A DNA stretch of 10,758 nt, from contig SFJN01000084.1 of NCBI GenBank assembly GCA_004555055.1, positions 1-10,758 on the forward strand, in the 5' to 3' direction. Under the pieces are notes generated by a model. That model did not search any database. It saw nothing but the letters and a program-made list of their open reading frames with translations, and was not told the DNA's origin. The stretch comes from Bacteroidales bacterium (GTDB taxonomy: Bacteria; Bacteroidota; Bacteroidia; Bacteroidales; Bacteroidaceae). The translations under genes and the position numbers were made by a program. Below are positions 7,034-10,758 of the stretch, piece by piece (positions within the stretch are counted from its first letter, which is position 1; each line of letters begins with the position of its first letter).

Positions 7034-7065
7034 GAAAACCGACGGAGGTTTCTCCACCGGTTTTC
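7034..7065. other. Strong inverted repeat, possible terminator after the helicase
   Basis: GAAAACCG (7034-7041) pairs perfectly with CGGTTTTC (7058-7065), and GGAG (7044-7047) pairs with CTCC (7052-7055) around GTTT, with a two-base internal loop. The T tract comes only at 7081-7085, so it is not a classic terminator. It may end helicase transcription, or bind a regulator upstream of the MerR-like gene. Confidence 0.5.
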
Positions 7066-7120
7066 ACGCCTTCCGCCCCCTTTTTGCAGTTCGTTCCCCT
7101 GCATTCTACAGAAAAATCAT

Positions 7121-7128
7121 TATATTTG
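7121..7128 (+). promoter_or_regulatory. Bacteroidota -7 element for the MerR-like gene
   Basis: TATATTTG is an exact TAnnTTTG match 22 bases before the ATG at 7151, giving a short leader of about 15-20 bases. No clear TTTG -33 box is found 19-21 bases upstream. Confidence 0.65.
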
Positions 7129-7150
7129 CAGCCACATTATACCACTGCTT

Positions 7151-7498
7151 ATGGCACTCTCTATCGACAAAGAATTGAAATTGTTCTACTCCATCGGCGA
7201 AGTAGCCGAAAAATTCGGCGTCAACGACACCCTGCTCCGCTTTTGGGAAAAGGAATTTCCCCAACTGAAGCCGAAGAAGGGGGCACGTGGCACACGACAG
7301 TATACCAAAGAAGACATCGAAGTGGTACGCGTCATCTACAACCTGGTCAAGGTTCGCGGGTTACGCATCGATGCCGCACGCGAACTGATGAAGCACAACC
7401 GTGAGGGAGTGGAGCAAAAGACCGAAGTGGTGGACCGTCTGCGTGCCATACGCCAGGAACTGACCGTGCTGAAGAAAGCACTTGGCGACATGGTGTAG
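7151..7498 (+). CDS. MerR-family transcriptional regulator, short form
   Basis: The 115-residue protein has an N-terminal MerR winged helix-turn-helix. FYSIGEVAEKFGVNDTLLRF (residues 12-31) is the HTH, the wing contains GARGTRQY (residues 44-51), and TKEDIEVVRVIYNLV follows. Residues 90-115 form a short helix likely to make the antiparallel dimer coiled coil. There is no C-terminal effector domain and no cysteine, so it is unlikely to be a metal sensor like MerR itself. This compact type is common in Bacteroidota; its target and signal are unknown. It has its own -7 box. The stop lies 112 bases before radA, with a short GC-rich palindrome (7501-7513) between but no T run, so read-through into radA is possible. 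Confidence 0.9.
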   Translation: MALSIDKELKLFYSIGEVAEKFGVNDTLLRFWEKEFPQLKPKKGARGTRQYTKEDIEVVRVIYNLVKVRGLRIDAARELMKHNREGVEQKTEVVDRLRAIRQELTVLKKALGDMV

Positions 7499-7610
7499 CC
7501 CGGCACGGTGCCGCCCACCCCTCTCCCCGCCGTCCACCAAGCAAAGAAAAGGGATGTGACATATTCCCGCTTTACAAAGTACCCTTTATCACCATTCCTC
7601 TCCAACAAAG

Positions 7611-8993
7611 ATGGCAAAGACAAAAACCGCCTACGTCTGTGAAGCCTGCGGCTACGAATCCTCGAAGTGGCTTGGACGCTGCCCGGCATGCAACCAATGG
7701 AACACGTTCAAAGAGTTCACCGTTGCCGCGAGCCCTGCACGCACCACGGCTTCGGCACGGCCGGGAATTTCCAGTGCCCCACGGCCACAACGGCTCTGCG
7801 AGATAGACGCTACGGCAGAACAGCGCATCGACACCGGCGATGCGGAATTCAACAGGGTCCTGGGCGGCGGAATCGTACCAGGTTCGCTGGTTCTCTTAGG
7901 AGGCGAACCGGGTATCGGAAAGTCCACGCTCCTGCTCCAGACCATCCTGCAGATGCGCCAGGCAAGCATCCTCTACGTCAGCGGCGAAGAAAGCGAACGG
8001 CAAATCAAGCTCCGTGCCGACCGCATGCTCCAACAGCCCGAAGCCGGACACGAGCCCCTGCTCTATTGCGAAAGCAACATCGACAAGGTATTGGAATATG
8101 CCGCCACACTGAAGCCCACGCTCCTGGTCATCGACTCCATACAGACGATGGCTTCGGAAATGGTGGAATCGTCGCCCGGCAGCGTCACCCAAATCCGCGA
8201 ATGTACCAGCATGCTGCTGAAGTTTGCCAAACAATGCGGAGTGGCGGTCCTCCTCATCGGACACATCACGAAGGAAGGCAACATTGCCGGTCCGAAGATT
8301 CTGGAACACATCGTCGACTGCGTACTGCAGTTTGAGGGCGACAGGCACTATATGTACCGCATCCTACGCGGCATCAAGAACCGTTTCGGCTCCACATCCG
8401 AAATCGGCATCTACGAAATGCTCTCCACCGGACTGCGCCCTGTGGCAAACCCTTCGGAGATGCTGCTCTCGCAGAATAACGGTGAGTTTTCCGGCATTGC
8501 CATCTCCGCCGCCATGGAAGGCGTTCGTCCGTTCCTCATCGAGACGCAGGCCCTTGTGTCGAGTGCAGCCTACGGCACTCCGCAACGCTCGGCAACAGGT
8601 TTCGACCTGCGGCGTCTGAACATGCTCCTCGCCGTGCTGGAAAAGCGCGTAGGATTCAAGCTCGGTGCCAAGGACGTATTCCTGAACATTGCCGGTGGCA
8701 TACGCGTCACCGACCCCGCCATGGACCTCAGCGTCATCGCCGCCGTGCTCTCGTCGAATGTCGACACTCCGATAGAACAGGGCACTTCAATGGCAGGCGA
8801 ATGCGGACTCTCCGGAGAAATCCGTCCCGTGACTCGCATCACACAGCGCATCGCCGAAGCACGGAAACTGGGATTCCGCCGATTCCTGCTCCCCGAACAG
8901 AACATGCACGGCATCGACAAGGCGCAATATCCGGGCATCGAACTCGTGCCGGTTTCAAGGGTAGAACAGGCACTGCGCGAAATCTTCGGATAG
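7611..8993 (+). CDS. radA: DNA repair protein RadA
   Basis: The 460 residues match the usual RadA length. A four-cysteine zinc finger lies at the N-terminus (C10, C13, C24, C27). A RecA-like ATPase core follows with Walker A GGEPGIGKS (97-105) and a Walker B-type hydrophobic strand ending in LLVIDSIQ. The RadA-specific KNRFG motif is at residues 256-260. A C-terminal Lon-protease-like domain begins about residue 300. RadA processes recombination intermediates by promoting branch migration and D-loop extension, acting with RecA. All key motifs are intact. No Shine-Dalgarno sequence or TAnnTTTG box precedes the ATG, so it may be transcribed with the MerR-like gene. The sulfotransferase follows after 64 bases. 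The neighbouring helicase may also act on nucleic acids, but a functional link is only suggested by position. Confidence 0.97.
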   Translation: MAKTKTAYVCEACGYESSKWLGRCPACNQWNTFKEFTVAASPARTTASARPGISSAPRPQRLCEIDATAEQRIDTGDAEFNRVLGGGIVPGSLVLLGGEPGIGKSTLLLQTILQMRQASILYVSGEESERQIKLRADRMLQQPEAGHEPLLYCESNIDKVLEYAATLKPTLLVIDSIQTMASEMVESSPGSVTQIRECTSMLLKFAKQCGVAVLLIGHITKEGNIAGPKILEHIVDCVLQFEGDRHYMYRILRGIKNRFGSTSEIGIYEMLSTGLRPVANPSEMLLSQNNGEFSGIAISAAMEGVRPFLIETQALVSSAAYGTPQRSATGFDLRRLNMLLAVLEKRVGFKLGAKDVFLNIAGGIRVTDPAMDLSVIAAVLSSNVDTPIEQGTSMAGECGLSGEIRPVTRITQRIAEARKLGFRRFLLPEQNMHGIDKAQYPGIELVPVSRVEQALREIFG

Positions 8994-9057
8994 CCCTTTG
9001 ACGGCATCCCCCACTCCCCATCCTCCCCGATCTGCTAACAATATACAAAATCACAAT

Positions 9058-10167
9058 ATGGGATTATTAGAATTCTCCAAACTTCCCGTCAACACCCTTG
9101 TAGGTGCGGATTGGAAAACCTTCAAGACACTGACCGAAGGCCAGGAAATAGCATCTGACAAACGCACAAAGTTCCTCCTCACCAAGGCCGTTTGCCGCCT
9201 GCTCTCCACACTGTCCTTCGTACAGGACCGCCGTTACCGCAAGACACTTGCCGACAAACCGCTCCAGCACGACCCCGTGTTCATCCTCGGACACTGGCGC
9301 AGCGGCACCACCTTCGTACACAACGTGCTCTCGTGCGACAAGCATTTCGGTTACTGCACCACCTACCAGACCGTATTCCCCCACTTCATCATGTTCGGAC
9401 AAGGGCTGTTCAAGCCCACCATGGGATGGTTGATGCCCGACAAACGTCCCACCGACAACATGGAACTGGCTCCCGACCTGCCACAGGAAGAAGAGTTCGC
9501 CCTGCAGAACACCTGCCCTTATACCTACTACAACTTCTGGATTTTCCCGAAGCGCATGATGGAATATGCCCGCCGCTTCCTCACCTTCGAAACCGCTACC
9601 GAAGAGGAAAAGAGCGCATTCCGCAAGGCCTTCGACCGCATGGTCCGCATCGCACTGTGGAATACCGGCGGCACACAGTTCCTCTCCAAAAACCCACCGC
9701 ATACCGGACGCATCAAGGAAATCCTGAAGATGTACCCCAATGCCAAGTTCATCTATCTTGTCCGCAATCCCTATACGGTCTTCAACAGCACGCGCTCCTT
9801 CTACAGCAATACCATCAAGCCCCTCGAACTGCAGCATATCACCGACGAGGAAATGCAGCAGAACATCCTCGATGCCTACAACCTTCTCTATGACGCCTAT
9901 CAACAGGAAAAGCATCTGATTCCCGAAGGCAATCTCATCGAGGTGAAGTTCGAGGACTTCGAAGCCGACGCCATGGGCATGACGGAACGCATTTACCGCG
10001 AACTCTCGCTCCCTGGATTTGAGGAGGCCCGTCCCGCCATCGAACAGTATGTGGGCAAAAAGCGCGGATACAAGAAGAACAAATACAACTATCCGCAGGA
10101 ACTCATCGACCTCGTAAACGCCCATTGGGGACAGACCATCGACGATTTTGGCTACGAACGGCTGTAG
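9058..10167 (+). CDS. PAPS-dependent sulfotransferase (Sulfotransfer_3-like)
   Basis: This is a 369-residue protein with no signal peptide and no membrane segment, hence probably cytoplasmic. It should transfer a sulfonate group from PAPS to an unknown acceptor. The 5'-phosphosulfate loop is GHWRSGTTF (residues 78-86). The 3'-phosphate site is R236 and S244 (LVRNPYTVFNSTRSFY), with the eight-residue spacing seen in cytosolic sulfotransferases. Conserved-looking EEEFAL (about 144-149) and SKNPPH (about 210-215) segments lie between them; the latter may hold catalytic or PAPS-contacting residues. Start 9058 is preferred because the 20 residues before it are Pro/Ser/Asn-rich and unlike the family. 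It follows radA by 64 bases on the same strand. No cysD, cysN, cysC or cysH homologue is present here, so PAPS must come from elsewhere. Gut Bacteroides enzymes of this broad class sulfonate steroids (established for one B. thetaiotaomicron enzyme); the substrate here cannot be read from sequence. Confidence 0.9.
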   Translation: MGLLEFSKLPVNTLVGADWKTFKTLTEGQEIASDKRTKFLLTKAVCRLLSTLSFVQDRRYRKTLADKPLQHDPVFILGHWRSGTTFVHNVLSCDKHFGYCTTYQTVFPHFIMFGQGLFKPTMGWLMPDKRPTDNMELAPDLPQEEEFALQNTCPYTYYNFWIFPKRMMEYARRFLTFETATEEEKSAFRKAFDRMVRIALWNTGGTQFLSKNPPHTGRIKEILKMYPNAKFIYLVRNPYTVFNSTRSFYSNTIKPLELQHITDEEMQQNILDAYNLLYDAYQQEKHLIPEGNLIEVKFEDFEADAMGMTERIYRELSLPGFEEARPAIEQYVGKKRGYKKNKYNYPQELIDLVNAHWGQTIDDFGYERL

Positions 10168-10235
10168 ATTCTTCTTGCCATACCATGTAAAACCATACAG
10201 GACAAAGACAGAAGCCACGTTTTCCATAGCGAAAA

Positions 10236-10267
10236 TTTGGCAGTTCTAAATCTTTGCCGTACATTTG
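10236..10267 (+). promoter_or_regulatory. Full Bacteroidota promoter for the ferredoxin gene
   Basis: The -33 element TTTG (10236-10239) and -7 element TACATTTG (10260-10267) are separated by 20 bases, matching TTTG-N19-21-TAnnTTTG. Transcription should start near 10272-10276 and leave a leader of about 50 bases before ATG 10325. It is the most complete promoter in the window. Confidence 0.85.
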
Positions 10268-10324
10268 CACCATCAATATCCAAACAGGCACTATTATTTA
10301 TTCAACTCTAAACATTTTCTTACT

Positions 10325-10492
10325 ATGGCTTACGTAATTGGTGACGAATGCGTTGCATGCGGAACCTGCATCGACTCCTGCCCCGCTGGCGCTATCAGCG
10401 AAGGCGAAAAGTACTCCATCGACCCCGATATCTGCGTTTCCTGCGGCACCTGCGCAGATTCTTGCCCCAGCGGTGCTATCACCGAGGGATAA
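10325..10492 (+). CDS. 2[4Fe-4S] bacterial-type ferredoxin
   Basis: The 55-residue protein carries two CxxCxxCxxxCP motifs, CVACGTCIDSCP (residues 10-21) and CVSCGTCADSCP (residues 38-49). Each supplies ligands to bind two [4Fe-4S] clusters in the pseudo-symmetric clostridial ferredoxin fold. It is a soluble, low-potential electron carrier for enzymes such as pyruvate:ferredoxin oxidoreductase and hydrogenases in anaerobes. The start is ATG 10325; the longer in-frame ATG at 10265 lies inside the promoter. Codon choice differs from the neighbours, with more GCT and GTT where other genes favour GCC and GTC, which fits high expression. The strong promoter and compact terminator make it a single-gene transcript. 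Confidence 0.97.
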   Translation: MAYVIGDECVACGTCIDSCPAGAISEGEKYSIDPDICVSCGTCADSCPSGAITEG

Positions 10493-10523
10493 GTTTCTTC
10501 CTACGTCACAACACACACAAAGA

Positions 10524-10560
10524 AGAGAGAGACCGCCTGTCGGTCTCTCTCTCTATTTTG
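10524..10560 (+). terminator. Rho-independent terminator of the ferredoxin gene
   Basis: AGAGAGAGACCG (10524-10535) pairs perfectly with CGGTCTCTCTCT (10541-10552), 12 bp around the loop CCTGT, followed by CTATTTTG. It lies 32 bases after the stop codon. Confidence 0.9.
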
Positions 10561-10758
10561 GATAAACCTACCTCTCATCTTTCAGGCAGTTTTTGGGTTC
10601 ACAAGAGAAACCCTATGTCAGATGTGAAAGACAGAAATCAACCCCTTGCGCTTGAGGCAAAAATGCCTCTTATGGACCATTGATACTGTCTCCTAAATCT
10701 TGTGGGAAAAGACGCAGTTTGTCGTACACACTACCCCTCTCTCCTCAAAAAAAGTTTG
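10561..10758. other. Right-edge intergenic region with short hairpins
   Basis: No gene can be supported. The longest readings are about 20 codons: plus-strand ATG 10615 to a stop at 10681-10683, and minus-strand ATG at 10680. A minus-strand frame is open from the right edge to a TAG near 10690 and could be the tail of a gene beyond the window, but its residues match nothing I know. Two inverted repeats are visible: GGGTT/AACCC (near 10595-10613) and a perfect GAGGCA-AAAA-TGCCTC (10654-10669). Confidence 0.4.

Noticed and set aside
7501..7513. Palindrome CGGCACGGTGCCG after the MerR-like gene
   Set aside because: It is too short, and no T run follows, so I do not call a terminator.
7667..8335. 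222-residue plus-strand open frame inside radA
   Set aside because: It is an Arg/His/Pro-rich out-of-frame reading of radA.
9067..10227. 386-residue minus-strand open frame opposite the sulfotransferase
   Set aside because: Although long, it is a codon-pattern shadow. The plus strand carries complete PAPS-binding motifs in the right order and spacing.
10615..10683. 22-codon plus-strand frame at the right edge
   Set aside because: It is very short, spans the GAGGCA/TGCCTC hairpin, and has no start-site signal or recognisable product.

Overview
The window is chromosomal DNA from a member of the Bacteroidales (Bacteroidota), probably of the Bacteroides/Prevotella type. Three things point there. 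Start codons are preceded by A-rich sequence without a Shine-Dalgarno motif. Several upstream regions carry the Bacteroidota -7 promoter element TAnnTTTG. The gene content is typical of the group: rplU-rpmA, an Amidase_3 enzyme followed by an MCE-domain gene, a short MerR-like regulator, radA and a tiny 2[4Fe-4S] ferredoxin. Codons are rich in G/C at the third position. No tRNA, rRNA, CRISPR array or recognisable transposase is present.

Layout, left to right. Bases 1-160 hold no convincing gene but carry three degenerate copies of a 22-23 base repeat. On the minus strand, rplU (L21) and rpmA (L27) form a two-gene operon with a promoter near 970-1001 and a strong hairpin terminator at 162-200. 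Also on the minus strand is a secreted, probably outer-membrane beta-barrel protein of unknown role (1052-1831). It diverges from the plus-strand genes that fill the rest of the window.

On the plus strand, a secreted N-acetylmuramoyl-L-alanine amidase with a long Pro/Glu/Lys-rich linker and a C-terminal SPOR-like segment (2059-3879) is followed by an MlaD/MCE lipid-transport protein (4049-4945). A textbook terminator at 5023-5064 closes this cell-envelope pair. Next come an SF1 UPF1/IGHMBP2-type helicase (5102-6991), a MerR-like regulator with its own -7 element (7151-7498), the DNA-repair ATPase RadA (7611-8993) and a PAPS-dependent sulfotransferase (9058-10167). Last is a ferredoxin gene with the best promoter of the window and a strong terminator (10325-10552). 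Bases 10561-10758 hold no convincing gene.

Most of the window is housekeeping: translation, peptidoglycan and envelope lipid maintenance, nucleic-acid repair and electron transfer. The two least predictable proteins are the sulfotransferase, which has intact PAPS-binding motifs but no PAPS-synthesis genes beside it, and the Tyr/Gly/Trp-rich barrel protein. I see no evidence for a new multi-gene defence or mobile system here.
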